DNA of 39,780 nucleotides from Baffinella frigidus (GCA_026770585.1 MU646356.1:370819-410598), one strand, 5' to 3'. Numbered from the stretch's first letter, positions 20,101 through 29,671 are shown. Notes: a model not told the origin generated them from the sequence alone. Made by a program: numbers and translations.

Positions 20101-22877
20101 CAGGGGTTTGGGTTCAGGGTTCAGGGATTAGGGTTCGCGACTGTGCGCCGCCGAGGGCCAGCAGAAGCACATAAATCGTGCAGCAAAGTGGATCGGCCGT
20201 ACCTGGCGCGTGGTCAGCGTACGGCACTAACACCTCAACAAACAACCTAAACCCTGCACCTTAAACCATAAACCCTAAAACCCTAAAACCATAAACCCTA
20301 AACCCTAAACCCTAAACCCTAAACCCTAAACCCTAAACCCTAAACCCTAAACCATAAACCCTAAACCCTAAACCCTAAACCCTAAACCCTAAACCCTAAA
20401 CCCTAAACCCTAAACCCTAAACCCTAAACCCTAAACCCTAAACCCTAAACCCTGAACCCTCAACCCCAAACCCCAAACCCCAAACCCCAAACCCAAACCA
20501 CAAACTCTAAACATCAAACATCAAACCCCAAACCCAAACCCAAAACCCAAAACCACGAACGGCAGGGCTCCTGGAACTGGCGTCGGGCGAAGAGGCGTTC
20601 GACTCGGTCAGCGACCCTACACCCTGCACCCCAAATTCTAAATTCTAAACCCTATACCCTAAACACTAAACCTTAAACCCTAAACCCCAAACACTAAACC
20701 CGAAACTCTTAACCCTGAACCCTAAACCCCAAACCCTAAACCCTAAAACCCTAAACCCTGGTGAGCAAACCTTTCCCCAAGACACCATCACTCACAAACC
20801 CCTCCGAATCTTTCCCCAAGAAACTACACAAAACCCTCTCCTCACCTTTCCCCAAGAAACCACACACAGCCCCCGCCTAACCTTTCCCCACGCCACCACA
20901 CACAACCCCCTCCTCACCTTTCCCCAAGACACCACGGACAACCCTCTCCTTCGCGCACGTCAACTCGCGCGCCGCCGCTGCCGTGTGCGTGAACACAACC
21001 CTTGCAAACACCAAGTTCGCCGAACTAATCCCACCGCGGTTATCCAAACAGCCGCAGTAATCCCACCTCGGTAATCCAAATGGGGGGGGCTGCACCACAC
21101 CCCCTGAAACGACCATCGCTGCAGTAATTCCACCGGGGGGCAGTCCTGGGTGCGTGGTGCGTGGTGTTTTGTATCACACTCGCATCGCCTCGCACTCCTA
21201 CCTACCTGGCTGCTGAAGAGATAGGCGCCAATCTGCGTCTGAGCTCGGCCTAACTGTGGGGGGGCGCAGCCTCCTTCTTCGTCTGTGTCTTCAATAACCT
21301 CGGCCTCCCCAAAAGTGATCAACTTGCTAACTAAGCACCGTTCGCATGCAGAGTTTGCGCGGCGCAGTCACTGAGCAGCTGAAATACTTCCCACCCTCAA
21401 CCCTAAACCAGAAACCCGAAACCCGAAACCCGAAATCCTGGAACATAGGGTCTGCGCGGCCGCGGACCCTATGTTGGCAGAGCAGCAGCCATCCTTCCCG
21501 CGCTCTATCATCACCCCCCTATATCCTCTGGGCCGCACCTGAGCCGCAGTCATCCCAACGGGGGAGGGTCATAGGGGCTAACTCCGGGGACGCATGCAGG
21601 CTCTGCGCGAGGCGGTGGCTTGCCAGCTGAAAGACTTCTCACCCTAAATCCTAAACCCTAAACCCTACACCCTACACCCTACACCCTACACCCTACACCC
21701 TACACCCTACACCCTACACCCTACACCCTACACCCTACACCTTGGACCCTAAACCCTAAACTCTAAACCCTAAACACTAAACCTTAAACCTTAAACCCTC
21801 AACCCTGGGACGCAGGGTCTGCGCGGGGCGGTGGCAGAGCAGCTGGAGAAGAACCCTCGCTCAGTGATCATCCTCCGAAACGTCGACCGCGCTGACCCCG
21901 AGATCGTAAGACCCTCCCCCCCACACACTGTGGACTATGGACCTTTTATCGAAAGTCAACTTACCCTGTGGGAAGTTAACTGTAAGGATTTTCGAACCAC
22001 GATCTCGGTGACCCCGAGATTGTGAGACCCCACCCACCCACGTAGAAGAGCTGGTCCATTGGAATCCCTCTTGGTCTTTTCTTCCCGCCAACAATCCCTC
22101 TTGCACTTTTCTTCCCGTGATGACTTGTGTTTTCAGGGTTTAAATCCTAAACTCGGATGGCTTGTGTTTTCAGGGTTTAAACCCTAAACTCTGATGACTG
22201 GTGTTTTCAGAGTTTACACCCTACACCCCAACACTAAACCCTGATACAGAAATACGAAACACTGAACATTGAACCCTAAACCTAAAACCTAAAACCTGAA
22301 ACCTAAAACCTAAAACCTAAACCCTGAACCCTCAACACCAGCTCTACGACCTGGAGGATGCGTTCGAGAACCAGGAGATCCAGGTGCCCTCAACCCTTGA
22401 CCCTAAACCCAAAACCCTAAACCACAAACCCCACACCCTAAACCCCAAACCCCAAACCACAAACCACAAACCACAAACCCTACACCCCAAACCCTACACC
22501 CCACACCCCACACCCCACACCCCACGTCCTAGACCCAAACAAACGCAAACAAACACAAACAAACACAAACACAAACACAAACACAAACACAAACACAAAC
22601 ACAAACACAAACACAAACACAAACAAACACAAACACAAACACAAACACAAACACAAACACAAACACAAACACAAACACAAACACAAACAAACACAAACAC
22701 AAACAAACAAACACAAAAAAAACCTAAACCATAAACCATAAACCTCACACCCAACCCTCAACAGCACGCGGGCAAGAGCATCGACTGCCGGCGCGCTGTC
22801 TTCATCCTCGAGACCAACCTCAACTCAGGTCCAGAGAGACAGAGACAGAGGGAGAGAGAGTGTGTGTGTGTGTGTGC

Positions 22878-22941
<64 letters not shown>

Positions 22942-22967
22942 AGAGACCAACCTCAACTCAGGTCCAG

Positions 22968-23000
<33 letters not shown>

Positions 23001-26000
23001 CGAACCTCAACTCAGGTTTATATGTGCCCTCAGCACATGTGATGTACATATACGTATATATACCCTCAGGTGGCGATGTTTGCGCTGGCCACGAGACCAC
23101 CCTCAACTCAGGTGCAGAAAGACACGTCAACGCATCACCACTTAAGTGGCCAGTAGGCTCATACGCCCTACCGTAGGGCCCTAGGACCTGCCTAGGACCT
23201 ATCGGGGGTCAATTTTAACATCAACTCAGGTCAGGCCGTTCTGCTTGCCTTCTTTATGACTCTCGATGCAGGTCCTAGATAGGCCCTTAAGCCTTGATGG
23301 CAATCCTCAACGCAGGTCTAGAAACAAACATCAACGCATTCTGTACATCTTCTTCTTCTCTGCTTTATTAATCTCACACAGGTCCTAAAAAATGGTAAAA
23401 CCCAACCTGAGGCGTTGAAGGACCTTTATTGTATCACTCAACTTAAAGGCTTTCTCAACTTAAGGATTTTTAGGATCCAATATTCCACTTTGGCATTCTA
23501 TGTATGCTGTTCCTTGGTCTAACACTACAGATGTCACCACCATACCTGTGCCACCTTCTTGACTTCTTCCAGGGGGGTCTCCCGCACGTGCGCAGGTTGG
23601 TTGTGATCAGTCAACCACGCCGGGTTGGATGATTTTGATCAGTCAACTGACCGGCGGGGGTTGGATGCGTGAAGAAAGACCGGGTGACTGACTCGCTTCC
23701 TGCGACTGTTGACAGTTGACTGATTGCTCTGCGATGGCCAACACGCGTCAGGCGCCCGAGGCAGGAGAGCCTGTATGGGAGGTGATCGATCGCACGTGCG
23801 GGAATGCGGTGGAGTTGTGGCGACTGTTGAGTGTTGACTCATCGCTCCATCTCCCGGGTGTAATCCTGCGGCGTCTGACTCGAATCAAGAGTAGCGGGGG
23901 TCGTGTCGGTAGCGCAACGATGCAACCATGTACGATGCACACGGAGCCGTCATGCCGAGCGGCATGACGCTCATCATTCGCTAAACGCACCTCTCTCTCT
24001 CTCTCGCTCTCTATGTTTCTCTCGCTCGCTCTCTCTCGCACACACACACACCACGCGCCACCCCCCTCCCCTGCGCGCGCGCCAGAACCTGAAGCATGTT
24101 GGCACGTCTCACACCAGGGCCTACGCTGATAACCTGTCCACCCTTGATTATCAGCGGTTAGCTCATAACCTGAAAACTACGGCAGCTGATATAACAAGCC
24201 TACGTGGGCAGGCGGGGAGGTGTCGGCCAAGGCCGTTCGTGCTGCCGCCTCGGTAACACCCCACCCCACCCCCTCTCCAACCGAGAATAAGGAATAGGGA
24301 GTTTTTTTGCGCTGGGACGGTTTGCGTCTGGGGTTGGAGGCAGGGGGGGGTGCGTCCGCTGAGCACGTTGCCCTTGTGTTAAGGGGGCTGAGGTTGGGGT
24401 TTTGAGGTGTGGGTTCGGGACTCCGGATTCAGGACTTAGGGTTTGGGTTTTGTCAGGCGTATAGCTCATACGGGTCCCCGGTATGAACAGAGAGTAGCGA
24501 ACAGAGAGTAGCGTTGGACCAGGCAGTGATGGCTGCCTCGCCTGCTTGGTGCAAGACTGCCCACCGATCCCTAGATTCGCACATTCGTGGTGGCCTGGTG
24601 GGGCACAAGAGTCAGGCGCGCTGACACTACGAGAAATCACTGGATGACAACCGACACCTTATCCCCGCCCATGTGGGCGGGGTCATAGAACATTCTAGAA
24701 CATTCTAATTGACTTTCCCCGTCAATTTCAAGATGAAACAAATCGAGTTTTCTCCGAAAGTAGTCACAAATTGTGAACTGACCGCTATTCCTTTTTTCGA
24801 TGCAGCGATTCCGCGTAGCAGGTGTGAGTGATGGCGCTGTGTTTTCAGCGTGTCTCTTCCCGGAGAGTCCCGGGTGCCTGCTACAGGGGTACCGCGCTTA
24901 TAAGAAACCACCCCCCACTAGGACCCTACAGTAGGACTACGCCTAGGGCCCTATGGTGGTCGTAGGGGAGGTGCGCTTTATTATCCCTAAAGTGGCGAGG
25001 CGGTCAAAATTGACCACCCAAAGGTCGTAGGAAGGTCCTAGGGCCCTACGGTAGGGTGTATGAGCCTACTCGCCACTCAGCGTATGGCATGATGGGGCAC
25101 AGGGGTTCAGGAGCTTGCAGTGCTAGGCAGGTCCCAGGGTCCTACCATAGGGTGTTTGAGCCTACTTGGCACTTAACGCATGGCATGGGGGGCTGCAGGG
25201 GTTCTGGAGCCGGCAGGCGTTCGTGGCCCGCGTGCGCGAGGCGGTCAACCCGAAACCTGAAACCCTAAGCCCTCAATCCCAAACCCTAAACCCTACACCC
25301 TACACCCTAATACCTAATACCTCATACCTAAACCCTAAACCCCAAACCCTAAACCCTAAACCCTAAACCCTAAACCCTAAACCCTAAACCCAAAACGCTG
25401 CACCCGAAACCCTGAACCTTGAACCCTAACCCCTAACCCCGAAACCCCAAACTCCAAGCCCGAAACCTGAAACACGAAACACGCAAACCGAAAACCGAAA
25501 ACCGAAACACGAAACACGAAACACAAAACACGAAACACGACACCCTGAACCCGAAATCCGAGACACGAAACACGAAACTCGAAACTCGAAACCCGAAACC
25601 CGAAACACGAAACACGAAAACCGAAAACCCAAACCCAAATACCGAAACCCGAAACCTGAAACACGAAAACCGAAAACCTAAACCCTACACCCTGAACCCT
25701 AAACCCTGAACCCTCAACACTAAACCCTAAACCCTAAACCCTAAACCCCAGGTGCCCTTCGAACACAACCCGGAGGAAGACGAAATGGGGTTTGGTGGTA
25801 TGGGGGGCATGGAGGGGATGGAGGACATGATGGCAGGAGGGATGGGGGGGATGGACGGTGGCGAAGGTGGTCTGAACCCTGAATCGTGAACCATGAAACC
25901 CTGAACTCTGAACCATGAACCCTGAAACTTGAAACCTGAAATCCTAAACCCTAAACCCTAAACCCTAAACCATACGAGCTCGCGCACCCTAAACCCTGAA

Positions 26001-26125
26001 CCCTAAACCCTACACCCGAAACCCGAAACCCGAAACTCGAGACCCGATACCCGAAACCCCAGACCCGAACCCCTAAACCCTAGACCCGAAACCCTCAAGG
26101 TGACTACGGCGGCGGGGATTACTGA
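17168..26125 (+). CDS. Membrane-anchored Clp/torsin-like pseudo-AAA+ protein
   Basis: Exons: 17168-17634, 17846-17906, 18881-18976, 19681-19726, 20566-20606, 21816-21905, 22342-22383, 22765-22828, 23765-23808 (tentative), 25199-25243, 25752-25866, 26100-26125 (TGA); about 378 aa, all phases joining. ATG at 17168 has context AGCATGGC. Residues 1-102 are a Lys/Ala/Ser-rich histone-H1-like tail. One membrane helix, about 103-123 (FPLWIVLVGALVVVGGMWML), predicts type II topology. Next comes a Clp-like module: FMEGEQAVATKIVRQVL in place of the IGQ-helix; AGGAFNAYEK (about 199-208) where Walker A GPTGVGKTE belongs, so GK[T/S] is lost; SVIILRNVDRADPEI, where Walker B DE is replaced by R258-N259; GKSIDCRRAVFILETNLN, matching Clp GRTVDFRNTVIVMTSN with the sensor-1 Asn kept; and SRQAFVARVREAVPF, matching Clp RPEFLNRIDEIVVF with the Arg kept. 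The Met/Gly-rich tail ends GGDYGGGDY. Its architecture recalls torsin activators such as LAP1, by inference only. Confidence 0.75.
18279..18925 (+). repeat. Four copies of an exon start (three decoys plus the real one)
   Basis: The start of exon 18881 (AG|GTTCTGCTCCGCAACGAC with AGGCAGCGCGAAGCAAAG) is echoed at about 18279-18319, 18621-18664 and 18766-18816; the last two keep an AG acceptor. Copies are linked by repeats of ataacatctctctctgggcg and gatccagacgtgtcatgag. Confidence 0.8.
19406..19457. mobile_element. CTGGGGATACAGTCCCGTG hairpin-family fragment
   Basis: ctctggggatacagtcccgtg then taggatggccggagtgacttc, closing with atccccagag. Same family as 11635-11699, with a shortened right arm. 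Intronic. Confidence 0.6.
19857..19980. mobile_element. CCACACAGCGGACTTCGAAG element, copy 3
   Basis: Ends ccacacagcgggctgcgaag and cttcgaggtccgctgtgtgtgg. Inside: gccgtagggtcgtaggtcttatcgtttaggggttattc. The middle is shorter than in 16666-16827. Confidence 0.7.
20040..20760. repeat. Interstitial telomere-like tract, mixed orientation
   Basis: 20040-20140 is G-rich (ttagggttaacg, gggttcagggttcaggg), whereas 20235-20560 and 20620-20757 are C-rich. The latter includes about 25 near-perfect CCCTAAA units at 20286-20450, the purest array in the window. The 41-bp exon 20566-20606 sits between two C-rich blocks. Confidence 0.9.
20761..20960 (+). repeat. About 40-bp tandem repeat
   Basis: Degenerate units of cctttccccaagacaccac followed by acacaaccctctcctca, at least five copies. 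The last runs into gcgcacgtcaactcgcgcg, which is open but not in a frame I could join to the gene. Confidence 0.7.
21343..21640 (+). repeat. Two decoy copies of an exon start upstream of the real exon
   Basis: Exon 21816 starts GCAG|GGTCTGCGCGGGGCGG, TGGCAGAGCAGCTGGA. Copies: GCAG|AGTTTGCGCGGCGCAG, TCACTGAGCAGCTGAA at about 21349, and GCAG|GCTCTGCGCGAGGCGG, TGGCTTGCCAGCTGAA at about 21599. Both keep the acceptor and about 36 coding bases, then dissolve into telomere-like repeats. Confidence 0.85.
21640..21805. repeat. Telomere-like tract with CCCTACA array
   Basis: CCCTAAA units flank about 12 near-perfect CCCTACA units (about 21663-21740), ending just before the acceptor at 21815. Confidence 0.9.
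22180..22735. repeat. Telomere-like and (ACAAAC)n tracts flanking a 42-bp exon
   Basis: CCCTAAA/AACCTAAA variants at 22200-22335 and 22390-22530, then (ACAAAC/ACAAACA)n at about 22545-22712. The exon 22342-22383 is embedded between them. Confidence 0.85.
22805..23340 (+). repeat. Donor-side echoes of exon 22765-22828, with microsatellites
   Basis: The exon end GAGACCAACCTCAACTCAG|GTCCAGA recurs at about 22944-22972, 23000-23019 and 23093-23116. Weaker copies (AACATCAACTCAGGTCAGG, CCTCAACGCAGGTCTAGAA) are at about 23217 and 23302. Between copies lie (TG)n at 22859-22897 and (AG)n at 22898-22940 and 22973-22999. Confidence 0.85.
23139..23219. mobile_element. CTTAAGTGGCCAGTAGG element, truncated
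   Basis: Starts acttaagtggccagtaggctc, with core ccctaccgtagggccctaggacc. It stops at gggggtcaattttaa without the right terminal repeat, and an exon-end echo follows. Confidence 0.65.
24882..25078. mobile_element. Chimera of TACAGGGG and CTTAAGTGG elements
   Basis: 24882-24983 is the left part of a TACAGGGG-family element (tacaggggtaccgcgcttat...) without its right end. It joins directly to 24984-25078, a complete CTTAAGTGG-family element in reverse (ccctaaagtggcgagg to cctactcgccactcag). A partial second copy of the latter is at 25126-25177. Confidence 0.65.
25250..26095. repeat. Telomere-like tracts around the penultimate exon
   Basis: CCCTAAA, CCCGAAA and ACACGAA variants fill 25250-25750 and 25870-26095 on both sides of exon 25752-25866. 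Confidence 0.9.
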
Positions 26126-26168
26126 TTTCTGAGTATGGCGGGCACTGAGAGACGTGGGGGTGGAAGCC

Positions 26169-26274
26169 TATCCCTTAAGTGGCCAGTAGGCTCATACGCC
26201 CTACCGTAGGGTCCTAGGACCTGCCTAGGACCTCTTGGCCGTCAAATTTGACGGCATGGCCACTTAAGGGATAG
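26169..26274. mobile_element. CTTAAGTGGCCAGTAGG element, intact
   Basis: Perfect termini tatcccttaagtggcc and ggccacttaagggata. The core is ccctaccgtagggtcctaggacctgcctaggacc. It lies 44 bp beyond the stop codon of the pseudo-AAA+ gene. Confidence 0.8.
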
Positions 26275-26316
26275 AGGAGGGGACAGAGGCAAGTGCACCG
26301 GGGGAAGTGCTTTCAC

Positions 26317-26439
26317 TACAGGGGGACCTCGCTCATAAGAAACCGCACACACACCCCAGGACCACCATAGGGCCCTAGGCATAGCCCTACTGTAGGGTCC
26401 TAGGGGGGAGCAGTATGTTATGCGCGAGGTACCCCTGTA
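26317..26439. mobile_element. TACAGGGGTACCTCGCTCAT element, copy 5
   Basis: Left tacagggggacctcgctcat, right atgcgcgaggtacccctgta. The core is ccaccatagggccctaggcatagccctactgtagggtcc. Confidence 0.75.
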
Positions 26440-26675
26440 AGCGGTTTCAAACCGGTTTCACACCGCTTGTCATCAGGTAGCGATGATCAGTAGAGCCGCG
26501 TAGGGAGTCTTTCTGACGCGTAGGTAGTATCTGAGAGCGCGACTTGACAGTAAAGGATCAGCACAGTCAAGGATGTGTGTTTACAGGTTTTGAGCCCTGT
26601 GCGATCCTGTGCTGCGTAGCTTCGCCAGGAAAAGTGTCCACACCATGTCAGGTCCTAGAGGTTCTTCGAGCTCCC

Positions 26676-26753
26676 ACCAGGGCCTGAGGTCCTAGGCTGG
26701 CCCTAGGGCCCTACGGTAGGGCGTATGAGCCTACTGGCCACTTAAGGGATAGG
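26676..26753. mobile_element. CTTAAGTGGCCAGTAGG element, right half
   Basis: gggccctacggtagggcgtatgagcctactggccacttaagggata is present; the left terminal repeat is absent. Confidence 0.6.
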
Positions 26754-26842
26754 CGGACACATCATGGTTTTTCAGAAAAACCATGCTTCTTTTCGGATCA
26801 CATCAACCCCGCCCACGGGGCTGTCTTCGTGGACTCTCTGAG

Positions 26843-26992
26843 AGGACCTAGGCCAGCTAGGCTAGGACGAGCCCGCCTCGGGATGGCATTGGAGCCATTG
26901 CTCCTATTCCAAGAGGCATCTGCCCGTTATAGAGCAATGGCTCCAATGCCATCCCGAGGCGGGCTCGTCCCAGCCTAGCTGGCCTAGGTCCT
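26843..26992. mobile_element. Inverted repeat with about 60-bp arms
   Basis: aggacctaggccagctagg...gcattggagccattgctc is mirrored by gagcaatggctccaatgc...cctagctggcctaggtcct, with a loop of about 30 bp. Related words (ggagccattgct, cccgaggcgggctc) recur near 29978 and 32735. Confidence 0.8.
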
Positions 26993-27105
26993 CACACTCT
27001 CTTTCACAGAGTGCACCTGCCGTGGTTAAGCAGAGCGACTGCTTCCTAGGCTGCTTTACAAGGGAGCGGTTCCTAGGTTGCTCGACTTGCGTGAAGCCTG
27101 GGGCG

Positions 27106-27252
27106 ATCTCATAGGAAAACGGTTTTAATTTAGAACTTTGTGGCAATGAAATTTACTACACAGAATGAGTTTTACTAGTAATATTAAAGCATTCGTGTAG
27201 TAATTTTCATTGAATCCAATGGTTTTAAATTAAAACCGTTTCCCTATGAGAT
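27106..27252. mobile_element. ATCTCATAGG inverted-repeat element
   Basis: atctcataggaaaacggttttaattta is mirrored by taaattaaaaccgtttccctatgagat; inside are aaatttactacac and gtgtagtaattttc. Related TAGTAATTT pieces occur at about 9867, 11755, 12950 and 32375. Confidence 0.75.
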
Positions 27253-27965
27253 CCCTCCTGCCGCATGTTCCCGCAGAGCCTGCCAAGAGAGTTGACCACC
27301 TGCGAGGTCCACTGAGTGACCACTAACATTATTCTCACCCGAAACGATGGGGGGGGCGCACGCGAGTTCACTGTGAGGTCCTCCATCAGTCTAGTTGTAC
27401 GCTGCTGTACTGATCCAGGTACACACCAGGTACACAGCACGCAGCCTGGTCAGTGACTCAGGTCGCGGCCTCTGCACTTTGCACAGCGTGACAGGGTGCC
27501 CACATGTGCGGCAGAAACTGCGCGGCCTTCTCGCTACGGAAATGTGATGTTCAAGGCCACGGCACTGTGTCACACCGCGCTGGCGACACTTGGGTAAACA
27601 CTTGCTCCTACAGCCGCGATCAAATAGTTGGTGACTAGTCGGGCGAACGGCAGCGGCAGCAGGGTGAGTCGCTCACCAGCGCAGCGCTTCCGGAGTGTAC
27701 ACCATTCAAGTCGTGTAGCTACACGCGCACCTCTCCGCAGCAGATAAGCTGTTGCCAGACGATCGGCACATGTGTGCAGGCCAGCATGACGTACATTTGC
27801 ACCAGGAGCTCCCTGCACCTCGCGGCGAGTGGAGCAGGCGACTTCGCTTCAGGGTTGCCGCGCATTGTGTGCTCAAGGGTTGTCAAGAGCGCGCGCGGAC
27901 GAAGGGGGGGGGGGAGGACAGGTAAAGGTATTTCTTTTTATTCACGATAGCTGTACATGAATGAC

Positions 27966-28592
27966 TCACGCTGCATCGCGCGTTCCGCCCAGGACGCCTC
28001 CCGCTTCGGCGTTGCAACCGTAACGTCTCAGCGGCAGACTTGCGCGGAGGGCCGATTCGTTGTTCCCGGGAGAGCTGGCGCGCAGGTAAGGGTCTGAGAT
28101 GCTCCGAGACACAAGATTGGGCGGGCGCGTGTAGTCCAGGCCCGCGGATCCTTCGAGTGGAGGTGCGTACCCACTCCTGACCATGCTTCGGAAGAAGACC
28201 GACTTCAGTGGAGCCAGGCGCAGCTCCTTGTCGGAGAGCCTTCGGGGCTTTGGCGGGGCCGTCTTGGATTCTCCCGACTCCTCTTCCTGCTTCACGCCGT
28301 GCAAGCTGGTGGACAAGCTGTGAGAGCTGTGCCTGCTGGAAGAGCTGTGCCTGCTGGAAGCGCTGCGCAAGCTGCGAGAGCGGCGCGTCAAGGCCTCAGA
28401 TAGGGCGTGGTCGTCCGGCTCTGGCGCTTCGTGCCCCATCTTGGCGCAAACCAGATGAGCGCGTACGGTCGCGCCCTTGTCGTGCCAGGACCCGCCCTCT
28501 TCCACGCAAGCCGGGGTGTCCTCCTCGATGCGCGGGTGCAGGCACGCGAACCACGTCCCGCCGCTCAGTTTGCGCGCCACCATGGTAGGCAT
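27966..28592 (-). CDS. Hypothetical protein with Ser/Arg-rich segment
   Basis: A single open frame of 208 codons from ATG 28592 (MPTMVARKLSGGTWFACLHP) to a stop at 27966, with GC-rich third positions and no repeat content. The N-terminal part has Cys/His/Trp residues (WFACLHP, EEGGSWHDKG, RAHLVCAKMGHE). The middle is Ser/Arg-rich (RRSRSLRSASSRHSSSSRHS). The C-terminal half is proline-rich and basic (PPKPRRLSDKELRLAPLKSV). Just upstream, a C-rich tract and ttgatcag form a possible acceptor at 28609, so this may be the last exon of a longer gene. Family not recognised. Confidence 0.55.
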   Translation of the reverse strand: MPTMVARKLSGGTWFACLHPRIEEDTPACVEEGGSWHDKGATVRAHLVCAKMGHEAPEPDDHALSEALTRRSRSLRSASSRHSSSSRHSSHSLSTSLHGVKQEEESGESKTAPPKPRRLSDKELRLAPLKSVFFRSMVRSGYAPPLEGSAGLDYTRPPNLVSRSISDPYLRASSPGNNESALRASLPLRRYGCNAEAGGVLGGTRDAA

Positions 28593-28636
28593 GCGTGCGA
28601 TCTGGTAGCTGATCAAGAATGGGGGGGGGGTCGTTT

Positions 28637-28720
28637 CTAAACGACTCCCCCAGTCCTCTAAAGAGGACTGGGGGACAGTCCTCTAAAGAGGACTGTCACA
28701 GACCTCTGAATATTTCCTAT
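28637..28720. repeat. Stacked hairpins
   Basis: cccccagtcctctaaagaggactggggg is followed by acagtcctctaaagaggactgt, two perfect stem-loops sharing the AGTCCTCT arm. They lie just upstream (minus sense) of the hypothetical gene. 28720-29250 holds nothing else I recognise. Confidence 0.75.
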
Positions 28721-29254
28721 TCAGGGGGGTTCAGGGGAGCAACTTAGAACCTTCTGGAAGGGTCGCTCCCCTGATGACTGACTTGAGGACTTTTTTGTGG
28801 GGACGCGTCGGCGTTTTGATGGCTCTAAGAGGGTCATCGCGGTTGGCGGGTAACTAACCGGTCGTCGGCAAGTTCAAAGTAAATTATTTGTGGGCAATTC
28901 CGGCAACTTTTGCCGATAGATATCAGGGAAAATAATAGAGAGACACAGGGCGCGTGCGTTCCCTCGCGTGATGACGCGACCGGGAACGAGATTTTTTTGA
29001 ATAATGAACGTTTTCAACACGTGAAGCCTGCTGACCTCCTTGTCGTGTTTTCGACTGTTCTCTTGATCGAATCTAGTCACAGGCGAATCCAGTCGGTTCG
29101 AACACAAGACAGGCAGCTCCGGGCCTGGAGGACCACGCTTGAGCCATTGTAAAATGGCTCAAGTGTGCCCACGCAAATCGGTGTCCAGGCATACATTTTA
29201 CGAAATCAACGGAAAAAAAAGTGACACTTAATTTTTTCTCTCTTTTTTTCCTGA

Positions 29255-29409
29255 CAATTTCATCTCGAAAGATAACTGAATCAGTTCCCTAATTAGACCT
29301 GTTCATTTAATTAGGAGGCCTAATTGAATCTACTATGCCCTTAGTAATTTCTCCTACTCAATCTCCTATCGAACAGGAACTGATTCAGTTATCTTCCGAG
29401 ATGAAATTG
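29255..29409. mobile_element. Inverted repeat with 34-bp arms
   Basis: caatttcatctcgaaagataactgaatcagttcc is mirrored by ggaactgattcagttatcttccgagatgaaattg with one or two mismatches. The inner part is AT-rich. Confidence 0.8.
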
Positions 29410-29589
29410 AGTGACTCCTTGAATGCCTCTCTCATCCTTCCTCCCTTTCATACATTTCGTTTTATTTGGACAGGATACAAGCGAGTCTGTCAGACGCGCC
29501 GACCCCGCCCCCCCTTGTCCTTTAGAGCCCACGATGCCGGCCCCAGTCATCTTCACCCGCCCCGCGTCCTTGTCTATCGTATCAAAGAG

Positions 29590-29637
<48 letters not shown>

Positions 29638-29671
29638 CCTTTCTCTCTCTCACTCTTTCTCTCTCTCTCTC

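Noticed and set aside
20240-20460. CRISPR array
   Set aside because: Seven-base direct repeats without spacers in a eukaryotic intron.
20235-20560. Chromosome end (true telomere)
   Set aside because: Arrays are short, impure, in both orientations and flanked on both sides by gene exons, so they are interstitial.
20566-20606. Walker A (APGTGVGRR) in an alternative frame of this exon
   Set aside because: That frame does not join neighbouring exons in phase and lacks the Lys-Thr/Ser; the frame LLELASGEEAFDS joins both sides and has GC3-rich codons.
22384-22767. ORFs rich in HKHKHK/QTQTQT or CLCLCL
   Set aside because: Products of the (ACAAAC)n array, open in several frames on both strands.
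22860-23176. ORFs rich in ERERER/CVCVCV
   Set aside because: Products of (AG)n and (TG)n microsatellites inside an intron.
24093-24250. Possible exon of the pseudo-AAA+ gene after a strong pyrimidine tract (NLKHVGTSHTRAYADNL)
   Set aside because: A good acceptor, but no phase-compatible donor, and the sequence forms a hairpin (cgctgataa/ttatcagcg); left out of the model.
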